Positions 7,772 to 16,516 of a DNA stretch of 64,000 nucleotides are shown here, in pieces. The stretch spans positions 16,843-80,842 of the forward strand of contig ACOK01000093.1 of NCBI GenBank assembly GCA_000174895.1, in the 5' to 3' direction. The notes beneath the pieces are model-generated. The model saw only the letters and a program-made list of their open reading frames with translations. It did no database searches and had not been told where the DNA came from. Origin of the DNA: Ruminococcus flavefaciens FD-1 (GTDB lineage Bacteria > Bacillota > Clostridia > Oscillospirales > Ruminococcaceae). Numbering within the stretch: the stretch's first letter is position 1; each line of letters begins with the position of its first letter. A program made the position numbers and the translations under genes.

Positions 7772-7966
7772 ATGAAAGAATACACATTTGTTATTTTCAA
7801 GCAGCTTAGAAAAGAATGCCCTATGAACGATGATCCTGTGATTGGGTATGTACACGGAGTTCATGCAGATGCTCAGAGAACTTGCAACGATCTTAACGCA
7901 GATTCGCCAGATTATCATTATTACATGGATTTAGATGAACTAAAAGCCTGTGGTTTTCAGGTGTAA
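7772..7966 (+). CDS. small early-region protein (64 aa), unknown
   Basis: Starts MKEYTFVIFKQLRKECPMND. Soluble, no recognised domain. Good AAAGGA spacing from the second copy of the leader repeat, and it sits in the same rightward series of small genes. Confidence 0.55.
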   Translation: MKEYTFVIFKQLRKECPMNDDPVIGYVHGVHADAQRTCNDLNADSPDYHYYMDLDELKACGFQV

Positions 7967-7980
7967 GAAAGGAAACAACT

Positions 7981-8166
7981 ATGTATTGGAACGCAAAAGC
8001 AAAGTACGCAGACGGTACTGAAATCGACAAAGATTATCCCTATAATGCAAGAACATACGCTGAGGAATGCGAGGAACAACACGCTATTGAATGCGAACTG
8101 ATAGAAGAAAACAGCCATAAATATGGTGAGTGCATATGGTATGATGTAGTCGCTATCTACGATTAG
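7981..8166 (+). CDS. small acidic early-region protein (61 aa), unknown
   Basis: Starts MYWNAKAKYADGTEIDKDYP, followed by a Glu- and Cys-rich helix. AAAGGA lies 6 bases before the ATG and the gap to the preceding gene is 14 bases. No domain recognised. Likely the last gene of this small operon before a hairpin at 8229. Confidence 0.55.
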   Translation: MYWNAKAKYADGTEIDKDYPYNARTYAEECEEQHAIECELIEENSHKYGECIWYDVVAIYD

Positions 8167-8228
8167 TCGAAACAGCCGAAAGGCTGTCTGCACGAATTGA
8201 CCTACGTGTACTGATGAGACAGGTCAGA

Positions 8229-8255
8229 AAAAGTTGATACTTGTATCAACTTTTT
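8229..8255 (+). terminator. AT-rich hairpin with T-run
   Basis: A perfect 11-bp stem (AAAAGTTGATA / TATCAACTTTT) with loop CTTG and trailing T. It ends the small-gene operon or attenuates the next gene, whose ribosome site lies 3 bases beyond. A second small hairpin, ACAGCC/GGCTGT, lies near 8172-8187. Confidence 0.6.
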
Positions 8256-8269
8256 GGAAAGGAACTATT

Positions 8270-8596
8270 ATGAGAAAGATCACACTCAAGAACGCAGACA
8301 AGCTCCAGACAATAGAGATCACCTATGACGGATTCAGCTACAACGGAAAGCAGATACAGCACGGTGCGCTCCTGATCGTTAAGGGAACAATGGACTTTGA
8401 TATAGGGGGAACTGATGAAGCAATCGACTTCATACAGACCGCAGTCAAGGCGAACGGCTTCACAGCTTATGATGAATACAACTTAAAGATAAACACTCTC
8501 AGAGAGATCGTACACGCTGTAGAATGCCTTGAAAAGCCTTGTCAGCCGAAGCCAAAGCCAGAGTACCCACAGGTATTTGAACCAGTCAAGATATGA
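8270..8596 (+). CDS. unknown protein (108 aa) before serine recombinase
   Basis: The ATG at 8270 follows GGAAAGGAAC. A soluble beta-rich protein (MRKITLKNADKLQTIEITYD) with a proline/lysine-rich tail. No domain recognised. It precedes the recombinase promoter and ends in a charged segment, and it may be element cargo. Confidence 0.5.
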   Translation: MRKITLKNADKLQTIEITYDGFSYNGKQIQHGALLIVKGTMDFDIGGTDEAIDFIQTAVKANGFTAYDEYNLKINTLREIVHAVECLEKPCQPKPKPEYPQVFEPVKI

Positions 8597-8656
8597 CCTC
8601 GCTTTCAAAAGAGCGTTTCAGGAAACCGAAAACAAGTAAAAGTTTTGAAAAAAGAC

Positions 8657-8705
8657 TTGCCATATTCGGTTTTCTGCGCTATAATAGTTGTATCATCGAA
8701 TATGG
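8657..8705 (+). promoter_or_regulatory. recombinase promoter flanked by inverted repeat
   Basis: TTGCCA (8657-8662), 17 bases, then an extended -10 TGCGCTATAAT (TATAAT at 8680-8685). CCATATTCG (8661-8669) and CGAATATGG (8697-8705) are perfect 9-bp inverted arms around the -10. The same layout with different arm sequence occurs before the second serine recombinase at 18265-18316. Confidence 0.7.
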
Positions 8706-8731
8706 TTTGCTTTGATTGGAAAGGAGTTATT

Positions 8732-9985
8732 ATGGCAAAGCAAACTACTTACAATGTCGGGATCTATGTGCGTTTGTCGCAGGAGGACGAGCGTGCAGGC
8801 GAATCCCTTTCGATTGAAAATCAGAAGAAAATGCTGACGGAATATGTCAGCAGACAGGAAGGCTGGAATCTCATCGAGATATGCGAGGACGATGGCTATT
8901 CGGGAACAAGTTTCGACAGACCGGGTGTCAGACAACTTCTTGAAGATGCAAAGTCTGGAAAGATAAATTTGATCCTCTGTAAAGACCTTTCTCGTTTTGG
9001 TCGTAATTACATCGAAGTGGGTCAGTATATCGACTATATTTTCCCTTCGTTCAATATCCGCTTCATCGCCCTGAGCGACAATGTGGATACGCTCGACAGA
9101 AACAGTTCTGCAATGGACCTTATGCCTGTGATGAATTTGTTCAACGAATGGCACGCCGCAAACACTTCCAAAAAAGTACGCAGTGTCATGGTAGCAAATT
9201 CAAGGCAGGGCAAGTATTTGGCGGCTTCCGCTGCTTACGGTTACATCAAGGCTGATGATGAAAAGCATACGCCTATCATTGATGAAGAAGCCGCTGTTAT
9301 CGTAAGACGGATATTCGAGCAGAGGGCAAGCGGAGCAAGTCCGAAACAGATCGCAAAACAGCTCAACAAGGACGGTGTTCCTATCCCCTCAGATCATCGC
9401 TATCATCTCAAAGGCAAAGAAAATCCCCTTGTGACTTCACATCTGTGGAATGACTGTATGGTGCGTGGCATTCTTAACAATGAGATTTATATCGGAAATC
9501 TCGCACAGCAGAGAGTAACAACAGTATCCTACAAAAACCACAAGCAAATACGCAAGGACAGGTCGGAGTGGATCATCGTAGAAAATACCCATGAGCCGAT
9601 CATTTCAAGAGAGCTGTGGGATAAGGTTAGAGAGGTCGAAGCATCAGTGAGTATCGGTAAAATGACAAAGGAAGGTGTGATCCGCCCTTTATCGGGCTTC
9701 ATGTACTGCCCTGACTGCGGTTACAAAATGAAAAGCACTAAAACGAAACATACTACTAAGAAACGTGGCACTTATGAGACCGTCAGCTATCGATGTGGGA
9801 CGTATCTCCGTAGCGGAATGGACGGCTGCACTCCCCATTCTATTTTGGAAAGAGTGATTTCACAGGTCGTTGTTGACGATATTAGAGCAAAGGCAAGGCT
9901 TGCCGTTGAGGACGAGGACGCACTCATCCAATGGCTGTACTCCCGCTCTCTTTTTCTTATTTCTCTTTTCCTTTATGATGGATAG
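8732..9985 (+). CDS. large serine recombinase, C-terminally truncated
   Basis: TnpX/TndX-like site-specific recombinase. The resolvase domain spans 1-150 with nucleophile Ser16 (IYVRLS) and the SRFGRN helix, the recombinase domain about 165-300, and a zinc ribbon starts near 330 (YCPDCGYK). Homology stops at about residue 400 (nt 9940), after which 14 unrelated residues run to a stop. The family usually exceeds 500 residues, so the coiled-coil and C-terminal regulatory part is missing. The ATG at 8732 has AAAGGAG. Probably inactive or altered, cut by the junction with the peptide-resistance module. Confidence 0.8.
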   Translation: MAKQTTYNVGIYVRLSQEDERAGESLSIENQKKMLTEYVSRQEGWNLIEICEDDGYSGTSFDRPGVRQLLEDAKSGKINLILCKDLSRFGRNYIEVGQYIDYIFPSFNIRFIALSDNVDTLDRNSSAMDLMPVMNLFNEWHAANTSKKVRSVMVANSRQGKYLAASAAYGYIKADDEKHTPIIDEEAAVIVRRIFEQRASGASPKQIAKQLNKDGVPIPSDHRYHLKGKENPLVTSHLWNDCMVRGILNNEIYIGNLAQQRVTTVSYKNHKQIRKDRSEWIIVENTHEPIISRELWDKVREVEASVSIGKMTKEGVIRPLSGFMYCPDCGYKMKSTKTKHTTKKRGTYETVSYRCGTYLRSGMDGCTPHSILERVISQVVVDDIRAKARLAVEDEDALIQWLYSRSLFLISLFLYDG

Positions 9986-10201
9986 GAACGGAATGGATGG
10001 ATATTCGCAGCAGGCGTTGTGGGACTGTGTGTAAACTGCCTGATCCGGCGTTGCTGTGGGAAACCTGTTTGCAGACCTGTGGGAAAGGCCTGTTCTTTTC
10101 CATAGGCTGTGAATGGGTTTCCCATCGGTATAAGCGGCAGTTTTCCACATTTCCATGATGCAAAAAATAGAAGCCACTTTACATCTTCTGTAAAGCGGCC
10201 T
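9940..10201. other. module junction and non-coding stretch
   Basis: Recombinase homology stops near 9940 and GC-richer DNA begins. No supported gene is seen until the XRE regulator ends at 10202. This is probably one edge of an inserted cargo module. Confidence 0.5.
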
Positions 10202-10546
10202 CTATTCGTCCAGTTTGATCGCTCCGTCAATGGTTGCCTCAATGATCGGCAGATACTTTTCCGGGCAGAGCTGCAATTTGTGGTTCACCCTCTGGCGCTG
10301 TTCGGTGTTCTCTGCGGCCAGGGAGGGATTGAAGTACCGCTCGACCGGCAGCTTGCAAATCCGGATCAGTTGCAGCACCACGGGCACGCTGGGAACCGTC
10401 TGCTCCAATTCGATATTGGCAAGATAGCGAGGATCAATGCTGACCTGTTCTGCCAATGCCCTGCGGGAGATATTCAGAGCTTCCCTTGCGGCCTTCACAT
10501 CGGAGCCGAAGGTTTCAAACCCAGGACAATCTTCAATTTTAGCCAT
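10202..10546 (-). CDS. XRE-family transcriptional regulator
   Basis: 114 residues. The helix-turn-helix spans about 15-70 (AREALNISRRALAEQVSID, then a recognition helix with YLANIE). The C-terminal 45 residues are charged and family-specific. It is common in Clostridia transposons next to excisionase-type genes. It is divergent from the small DNA-binding protein at 10687 and probably regulates it or the element. Confidence 0.8.
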   Translation of the reverse strand: MAKIEDCPGFETFGSDVKAAREALNISRRALAEQVSIDPRYLANIELEQTVPSVPVVLQLIRICKLPVERYFNPSLAAENTEQRQRVNHKLQLCPEKYLPIIEATIDGAIKLDE

Positions 10547-10686
10547 ATAACATCACCCTCTTACATTCTATATTTCATAATTTCTCTTGGGAATGATGGT
10601 ATATGCATGCAATTTACACTTTATAATTCATTTTGTGCCTTGTATTGTTCGAGTGGGCGAATTATAATATAAATTGGAGGTGCTTT

Positions 10687-10854
10687 ATGGACTACATGAC
10701 TTTGAAAGAGGCAAGTGAAAAATGGGGTGTCACCCCTCGGAGGATTAATTATCTGTGTGCTGCCGGACGTATTCCCGGTGCGGTAAAGATGGCAACCATC
10801 TGGCTCATTCCGAAAAATGCGGAAAAGCCAGCGGATCGGCGCAGAAAGAAATGA
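10687..10854 (+). CDS. excisionase-like small DNA-binding protein (55 aa)
   Basis: A MerR-like winged helix (MTLKEASEKWGVTPRRINYL, then CAAGRIPGA and W in LIP) typical of HTH_17/excisionase proteins. GGAGGTGC precedes the ATG at 10687. It could aid recombinase directionality or regulate the following two-component operon. Confidence 0.75.
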   Translation: MDYMTLKEASEKWGVTPRRINYLCAAGRIPGAVKMATIWLIPKNAEKPADRRRKK

Positions 10855-10871
10855 TTTGCTGTAATAATTTA

Positions 10872-10892
10872 CGGACATTTCTCTGATAGTAT
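10872..10892 (+). promoter_or_regulatory. response-regulator-type promoter of the two-component operon
   Basis: CGGACATTT (10872-10880) lies 6 bases before TAGTAT (10887-10892). The same CGGACATTT box, and an ACATTT-N5-ACATTT direct repeat, stand before the ABC operon (12746-12754) and at 16029-16045, which suggests one regulator controls all three. Confidence 0.55.
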
Positions 10893-10916
10893 TAATGTGT
10901 AAAGGAAGTGATAAAT

Positions 10917-11606
10917 ATGAAACAGATATTGATTGTTGAAGATGATAGCCTTTTGAACAAAACGCTCGCTTATAATCTGGCATCTGACGGATATGAAGTC
11001 ATGGCAGCCCTCAATGCAAAAAACGCAGAGGCAAAGTTAACGACCAACGAATATGACATGGTGCTATTGGACATTAACCTTCCCGATGGCAACGGGTTTG
11101 AGCTGTGCAAGCTCATCAAGCCGGAGCACCCGGATACTGTGGTCCTTTTCCTTACAGCCAACGATCAGGAAAGCAGCCAGATACGAGGATACGAAGTGGG
11201 AGCCATTGATTATATTACAAAACCCTTCTCCATCGTAGCACTTCAAAAGAAAGTCAAGGCCATGTTTGCCATGTTGGAGCATCACAAGCCTTTGCAAGAT
11301 ATTTTTGACAACGGAAAGCTGTTTCTTGATTTTTCAGAACAACGCGCTGCTTTGAACGGAAAACCTATATCGATGTCGGCTATGGAGTTCAAAATGCTCC
11401 ACCTGTTCTGCAAGAATCCGAAGCGTGTACTGACCCGGCAGCTTCTTCTTGAAAAGCTGTGGGACATTGATGAAAACTATGTGGACGAGCATACCTTGAC
11501 CACTTCTATCAGCCGCTTGCGCAGTAAAATTGAGGCCGACGGCGATATTTATATCAAAACTGTTTACGGTATGGGGTATCAATGGATGGGTGGTGAGCAG
11601 AAATGA
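10917..11606 (+). CDS. OmpR/PhoB-family response regulator
   Basis: 229 residues. The receiver domain has Asp9/Asp10, phospho-acceptor Asp52 (LLDINLP) and Lys102 (ITKPF). The winged-helix effector domain spans about 130-229, with ISRLRSKI and YGMGYQW. The ATG at 10917 is preferred over an upstream GTG because AAAGGAAG spaces properly to it. It overlaps the kinase start by 4 bases. By analogy with BceR-type modules it would activate the adjacent transporter operon in response to antimicrobial peptides. Confidence 0.9.
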   Translation: MKQILIVEDDSLLNKTLAYNLASDGYEVMAALNAKNAEAKLTTNEYDMVLLDINLPDGNGFELCKLIKPEHPDTVVLFLTANDQESSQIRGYEVGAIDYITKPFSIVALQKKVKAMFAMLEHHKPLQDIFDNGKLFLDFSEQRAALNGKPISMSAMEFKMLHLFCKNPKRVLTRQLLLEKLWDIDENYVDEHTLTTSISRLRSKIEADGDIYIKTVYGMGYQWMGGEQK

Positions 11607-12631
11607 AATCAAGGCAATTATCCATAAAAGTGACTTGTTGGCTGGTTATAGCGGGTGTCCTTTTCGTTATGTTCTCAATAATGGTTGCGGCCTTTATACT
11701 AACAAAAGATATGAATGTACTGCTTGTCGGCAGCATTTTGATGGTCTGCGCCGTCTGTGGTTTATGGTCGCTGATTTATGCGTTTGTGAAGCGCCTTGCC
11801 ATATTTTCCAATGATATGTGCAGTCTGTTGGATAACATGATAAGCGGAAAAGAATGCGTCCAAAATACCGACAGTGAAACTGTCTTTGCCAAAATCGCTC
11901 ACCGCCTTTTCCGGCTGTATGACATCATGCAAGAGAACCGCAGAAACGCAGATGCAGAGCGTAAAGAACTCCAGACATTGGTGTCCGATATCTCCCACCA
12001 GGTAAAGACACCTGTTAGCAATTTGAAGATGGTGACAGATACCCTTCTGACAAAAGATGTATCGGCCCAAGAGCAGGAGAATTTTCTGCAAGGTATAAAA
12101 GAACAGGTGGAGAAACTTGATTTTCTTCTTCAAGCATTGGTAAAATGCTCACGATTGGAAACAGGTACGATCAGTTTAGAAAAAAGAGTATGCCGCTTAT
12201 TTGATACGTTGGCTCAGGCTATGGGTGGAATCGTGTATGCAGCCGAGAAAAAAGAAATTGCTGTGTCCGTGGACTGCCCGGAATATCTCACACTCTCTCA
12301 TGACAGCAAATGGACGGCCGAAGCCCTTTTCAATCTGCTGGACAATGCGGTGAAGTATACCCCGGAAGGAGGAAGCATTTCTGTCTCAGTGGTAGCGTGG
12401 GAATTGTATGTAGAAATCAAAGTTACCGACACTGGCAAGGGCATTTCCGAGAGTAATCAAGCGGCCATATTCCGGCGCTTCTACCGGGAGGAAGAAGTAC
12501 ACGACCAGCAAGGCGTGGGAATTGGTTTATATCTTGCCCGCGAGATTGTGACCCGGCAAGGCGGTTATATTAAAGTGATTTCTGAGCCGGGACAAGGCTC
12601 TGCTTTTTCCATTATGCTCCCAGTGGAGTAA
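11603..12631 (+). CDS. sensor histidine kinase, peptide-sensing type
   Basis: 342 residues. Two N-terminal membrane helices (about 12-32 and 38-60) are separated by a very short loop, as in intramembrane-sensing kinases. The dimerisation helix has His132 (DISHQVKTP). The ATPase domain has LLDNAVKYTPEGG, DTGKGIS and GVGIGLYLA. Because the extracellular loop is nearly absent, sensing probably depends on the partner ABC transporter. Coupled to the response regulator by a 4-base overlap. Confidence 0.9.
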   Translation: MKSRQLSIKVTCWLVIAGVLFVMFSIMVAAFILTKDMNVLLVGSILMVCAVCGLWSLIYAFVKRLAIFSNDMCSLLDNMISGKECVQNTDSETVFAKIAHRLFRLYDIMQENRRNADAERKELQTLVSDISHQVKTPVSNLKMVTDTLLTKDVSAQEQENFLQGIKEQVEKLDFLLQALVKCSRLETGTISLEKRVCRLFDTLAQAMGGIVYAAEKKEIAVSVDCPEYLTLSHDSKWTAEALFNLLDNAVKYTPEGGSISVSVVAWELYVEIKVTDTGKGISESNQAAIFRRFYREEEVHDQQGVGIGLYLAREIVTRQGGYIKVISEPGQGSAFSIMLPVE

Positions 12632-12736
12632 AAACAGCGGGCTGCCTTTTTTCGGCTGTCCGCTGTAAATCTTTTTGAAATGTCCGAGCATTGAAATAAT
12701 ATACCTTGGTTTTCTATAGAATTATTGGGTTGCTGT

Positions 12737-12766
12737 AACATTTCGCGGACATTTGGGTTTTATAAT
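12737..12766 (+). promoter_or_regulatory. promoter of ABC operon with regulator repeats
   Basis: Direct repeats ACATTT-CGCGG-ACATTT end 6 bases before TATAAT (12761-12766). The boxes replace a -35 element, as expected for activator-dependent transcription. Upstream, a TGTCCGA segment near 12680 mirrors the CGGACA box. Confidence 0.6.
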
Positions 12767-12808
12767 AGCCTTATCAACAGGCAGAAAGCCTTGAAAGGAG
12801 TTTTGAGT

Positions 12809-13474
12809 ATGAGCGTTTTACAGACGATTGATCTGAAAAAGTATTACGGTACAGAGCCGAACATTACCCGTGCCCTTGACGGCGTGAACTTCTCCGTGGA
12901 GGACGGCGAATTTGTGGCCGTTGTGGGAACCTCCGGCAGCGGCAAATCCACCCTGCTTCACATGATGGGCGGGCTGGACACCCCCACTTCCGGCAATGTG
13001 GTTGTCCGGGACAAAGAGCTGTCGAAAATGAACGACGAACAGCTCACCATCTTCCGCCGCCGCAACATCGGCTTTATCTTCCAGAACTATAACCTTGTTC
13101 CCATCCTGAATGTGTATGAGAACATCGTCCTGCCGGTGGAGCTGGACGGGGACACGGTGGATCAGAAGTTTTTGGACGAGATTGTTCACCTGCTGGGGCT
13201 GGAAGATAAACTGAAAAATATGCCCAACAATCTTTCCGGCGGCCAGCAGCAGCGTGTGGCGATTGCCCGCGCCCTGATTACCAAACCGGCTATCGTGCTG
13301 GCCGACGAGCCGACCGGCAACCTTGACAGCAAGACCAGCGTCGAAGTGCTGGGGCTTATCAAGCGCACCAGTGCGGAGTTCCGGCAAACTGTTGTGATGA
13401 TTACCCACAACAATGACATTGCCCGCCTTGCAGATCGAATTGTCCGCATTGAGGACGGAAAAATTGTAGAGTAA
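12809..13474 (+). CDS. ABC transporter ATP-binding protein (MacB/BceA type)
   Basis: 221 residues. Walker A GTSGSGKST (40-48), signature LSGGQQQRVAIARAL, Walker B VLADEPTGNLD and the switch His (ITHNN). The EPTGNLD form is characteristic of the LolD/MacB/BceA group. The ATG at 12809 follows AAAGGAG. It pairs with the 804-residue FtsX-like permease 14 bases downstream. Likely removes or senses peptide antibiotics at the membrane. Confidence 0.9.
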   Translation: MSVLQTIDLKKYYGTEPNITRALDGVNFSVEDGEFVAVVGTSGSGKSTLLHMMGGLDTPTSGNVVVRDKELSKMNDEQLTIFRRRNIGFIFQNYNLVPILNVYENIVLPVELDGDTVDQKFLDEIVHLLGLEDKLKNMPNNLSGGQQQRVAIARALITKPAIVLADEPTGNLDSKTSVEVLGLIKRTSAEFRQTVVMITHNNDIARLADRIVRIEDGKIVE

Positions 13475-13488
13475 GGGGGTAGCAAGCT

Positions 13489-15903
13489 ATGACATGGCCT
13501 TTTGAAAATGATACAAGCGCCATTGTAAAGAAATTGGCAGATAGGAGTATGAAAGCGGATAAGAGAAGCAAGGCTTTTTTACTTTTGACCATCGCTCTCT
13601 CTGTCTGCATGGTTTTTTCGATTATCCTAATATCAACAGGTACACAAGAGGAATTTAAGAACACACAGAGGAATAAAGCGCAGATTGGGATTTTGGGAGT
13701 TACGGATGAACAGACAGCCCTGCTGCGTCAAAACAAAGATATTTCATGGATCGGAGAATACTCCGCTATTGGCTTTTTTTATGTGGATGATAAAACAATC
13801 ACGGTTGCTTACGGAGATGAAGATTACTTTTTGCATCAGGAAGAAAAGATTTTACAGGGAAGTGTGCCGCAGAAAGAAAACGAGATTATGCTTCCGCAGA
13901 ATTATATTGACTTTTTAGGAAAAGCGTATAAAGCTGGCGATGTTATTTCTCTTGACGTGACCGGCACAGGGCAGAAAGCGGAATATACGCTTTCTGGTAT
14001 TCTGGACGACACAAAAGAAAGCAACGGATATTTTATTTATGTCAGTAAGGAACTTGCCCGAGATTTGGCAAAAGATTCTTTTCAGGTTACAGCATATACA
14101 AGGCTGAATACAGACGCCATAAGCTCCACGGCTATTCTTGATTTTGCCGGCAAAGCAATACAAAATACAGGCATTGTCGAGGAACAGGTAATGCTTACAG
14201 AATATTCTGCTGTTATGTCGGGTGTGATAACATCGGGTATTCCGATTCCAGTACCACTACTGGCGGCGTTGACGGCTATTTTGGCGGCAACGATTGTCTA
14301 TGGTGTTTTTTACACAAAGATTGTAAAAAATGTTCAGATGTTTGGGCAACTGCGGACACTTGGCATGACAAAAAGGCAGATTAAGCGGATGGCAGGAAAA
14401 GAGGGACGGTTATATGCCTTGACCGGTATTCCATTAGGACTTGTCACGGGCGTACTGATTGGATTTATTGGCTGTCCTGACGGATTCCGGCTGAAAACAA
14501 CAGTTATTTATGCTGTACTGATTGCCGCAGTAGCCTTTATGACAGTGAATATTGCCATTTTTAAGCCTGTCCGGGTAGCAATGAATACTTCCCCGGTAGA
14601 GGGCGCGAAATACCTCGCGTATGCTGGAAAGGCAAAAAGCAGCTCGAAATTGCATCGGAAGCTTACGCCGTTTAATCTGGCAAAATTAAATATACAAAGA
14701 AACAAACAAAAAGCAGTTCTGACGCTTTTAATGCTTGGAGTAAGCGGGGCTCTTTTACTGGTTACTTCTACGGTTGCTGGTTCTATTGATCCGGCAAAAC
14801 AGGCAAGTTTCAAATATTATCCTGCCGGTAACATTCTTATTCAAATAAGAAATACAGTTGGCAGCTCTTTCGATAACGAAGCGGAGCCATACGGAAGCGC
14901 AAAATTGCAACTGGAAGAAAATCCACTTGAAGATCAGGCATTGATGCAGGAATTAGAAAAGGTAGATGGGATAGAAAAAATTACCGCATTCGACAGCGTT
15001 TATATGACGGTTACTTTTTCGGGCGGAAGTGGTTCTTTCACAAGCATTTCAGACTTCTTTCCAACCTTAAACCGGGAACAGACGGAAGAAAAGCAGGCAG
15101 TGCTATCCTCTGGAACGGCAGATTACGATGATATGGTTGAGAAAAATGGAATATTGGTTGAAGAAGATATAGCACAAGTTGGCGATACTTTGAAGATTGC
15201 GGGCAGAGCTTTCGATGGCAGAACCTTTGATGTGGAAGCCGTTGTGGTAGGCACATACAATAGGTCTGATTTAATGGAGAATAGCCCGGTTGTTCCCGGA
15301 AGTCCTTACTTCATTATGACTTATGATACAGCAAAAAAACTGACAGGGATAACAGAGCAGACGGGTATTCTGGCAGTCAAAAATTCAGACGGACGTTTTG
15401 ACGAAGTTTTGACCGCAGTTCAGGAGATTGCGGATAAAAACGGAAAAATAGAAGTAAATACGATTGAACAAACGATTAAAAATATTCAGCGTCGATACAG
15501 TGCATCTATAAATGCTCTATATATGACTTCTGCTATTCTGTTCGTCTTTGGAAGTATCAGTCTTATGAATATGCTTATGGTTGATTTTCAGAATAGAAAG
15601 CGTGAATTCGGTTTGCTTGAAGCTGTTGGAACAACACGGCAACAGTTGAAAGCAATGCTGGATAGGGAGATAGGAATTTACCTCGGAGGTTCGTTGGTAA
15701 TAGCTCTTGTATTTGGAAGCATTCTAAGTGTAATTGCTTGTAGGAAATTAGATGCAGCAAATCATTGTATTACGCTGGAACTGCCGTGGCTGTTTCTGTT
15801 GGCTTTAATTGCTGTTCTGGCAGTTATATATTTAACCTTTACCGCATACGCCAAAGCTGAATTAAAGAAAGCGGAAATTCTGCCTGCCATACGCGAAGAA
15901 TAG
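13489..15903 (+). CDS. FtsX-like ABC permease for antimicrobial peptide resistance
   Basis: 804 residues. A membrane helix lies at about 25-45, a large extracytoplasmic domain at about 50-240, three helices around 245-370 form the first FtsX domain, another helix is near 410, a second outer domain follows, and three C-terminal helices lie at about 680-800 (second FtsX domain). This duplicated-FtsX layout fits MacB/YtrF/BceB-type permeases. Preceded by AAGGGGG. With the ATPase and two-component genes it forms a complete detection and resistance module; which peptide it recognises is unknown. Confidence 0.85.
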   Translation: MTWPFENDTSAIVKKLADRSMKADKRSKAFLLLTIALSVCMVFSIILISTGTQEEFKNTQRNKAQIGILGVTDEQTALLRQNKDISWIGEYSAIGFFYVDDKTITVAYGDEDYFLHQEEKILQGSVPQKENEIMLPQNYIDFLGKAYKAGDVISLDVTGTGQKAEYTLSGILDDTKESNGYFIYVSKELARDLAKDSFQVTAYTRLNTDAISSTAILDFAGKAIQNTGIVEEQVMLTEYSAVMSGVITSGIPIPVPLLAALTAILAATIVYGVFYTKIVKNVQMFGQLRTLGMTKRQIKRMAGKEGRLYALTGIPLGLVTGVLIGFIGCPDGFRLKTTVIYAVLIAAVAFMTVNIAIFKPVRVAMNTSPVEGAKYLAYAGKAKSSSKLHRKLTPFNLAKLNIQRNKQKAVLTLLMLGVSGALLLVTSTVAGSIDPAKQASFKYYPAGNILIQIRNTVGSSFDNEAEPYGSAKLQLEENPLEDQALMQELEKVDGIEKITAFDSVYMTVTFSGGSGSFTSISDFFPTLNREQTEEKQAVLSSGTADYDDMVEKNGILVEEDIAQVGDTLKIAGRAFDGRTFDVEAVVVGTYNRSDLMENSPVVPGSPYFIMTYDTAKKLTGITEQTGILAVKNSDGRFDEVLTAVQEIADKNGKIEVNTIEQTIKNIQRRYSASINALYMTSAILFVFGSISLMNMLMVDFQNRKREFGLLEAVGTTRQQLKAMLDREIGIYLGGSLVIALVFGSILSVIACRKLDAANHCITLELPWLFLLALIAVLAVIYLTFTAYAKAELKKAEILPAIREE

Positions 15904-16516
15904 CAGTACATCAGCGGAGCAACCAATAAATGTTGCTTCGCTGATTTCAACTCTATCCGATTTCCTTGAAATGTCCGAGCTTTGTAACAATTCAGCTTGA
16001 TTTTCTGTCGAAGGCAAAGTTACCTCGGACATTTGTGTAACATTTGAATTATATTATAACCCTCAGAAAGAAGAATAGTTTGTTATCAAACTGCCGGGCG
16101 ACGGCAAAAGAAAAAAAGCCGTCGTACAGCAGACTATTTGACACGCCTATTGGAAGCGGCGGCTTTGAGTATCAGAGCCGCCGTTTCTTTTCGTCTATCC
16201 TAAACCAACGACGACCCTACAGCGTGTAATAGTACGGTGGCACATAGGAGGATGCCGCCGTGCTTATTTTTGGTTTTCTACACAATACCCATGATCTTCA
16301 CCGGCTAAAAAAAGCGTAACTCCCCCTGCAGCGCAGTCCGGCGTTGAGTATGTAGTATACGGTGTAGCATCTTGCGGTTCTACATCCCTGCGCGCCCGAT
16401 TGGTCTTGTACCAGTCGGGCGCTTTTTGTCGTTTTCACAGCTTTTCTGTTGGCTGTCGTTCTCCGCCGGTTTGGGTTCGGTTCACCACCCACCCAAAACG
16501 AAACGGAGGACAAAGA
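15904..16516. other. non-coding region with third regulator promoter and two terminators
   Basis: A copy of the ABC promoter region (GAAATGTCCGAGC near 15971, CGGACATTT at 16026, ACATTT-N5-ACATTT at 16029-16045, TATTAT at 16052) has no clear gene behind it. Two terminator-like hairpins follow: GGCGGCT/AGCCGCC (16157-16190), and a 13-bp stem with five T residues (16392-16427). The second stands before the sigma-like gene. It looks like a truncated operon joined to Tn1549-type leader DNA. Confidence 0.55.

Noticed and set aside
9860..10242. Overlapping minus-strand frames of 68-105 codons
   Set aside because: No ribosome sites, biased composition, and they span the recombinase junction.
16044..16229. 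61-codon frame after the third regulator promoter
   Set aside because: No ribosome site, and it runs through a terminator hairpin; not convincing as a regulated gene.
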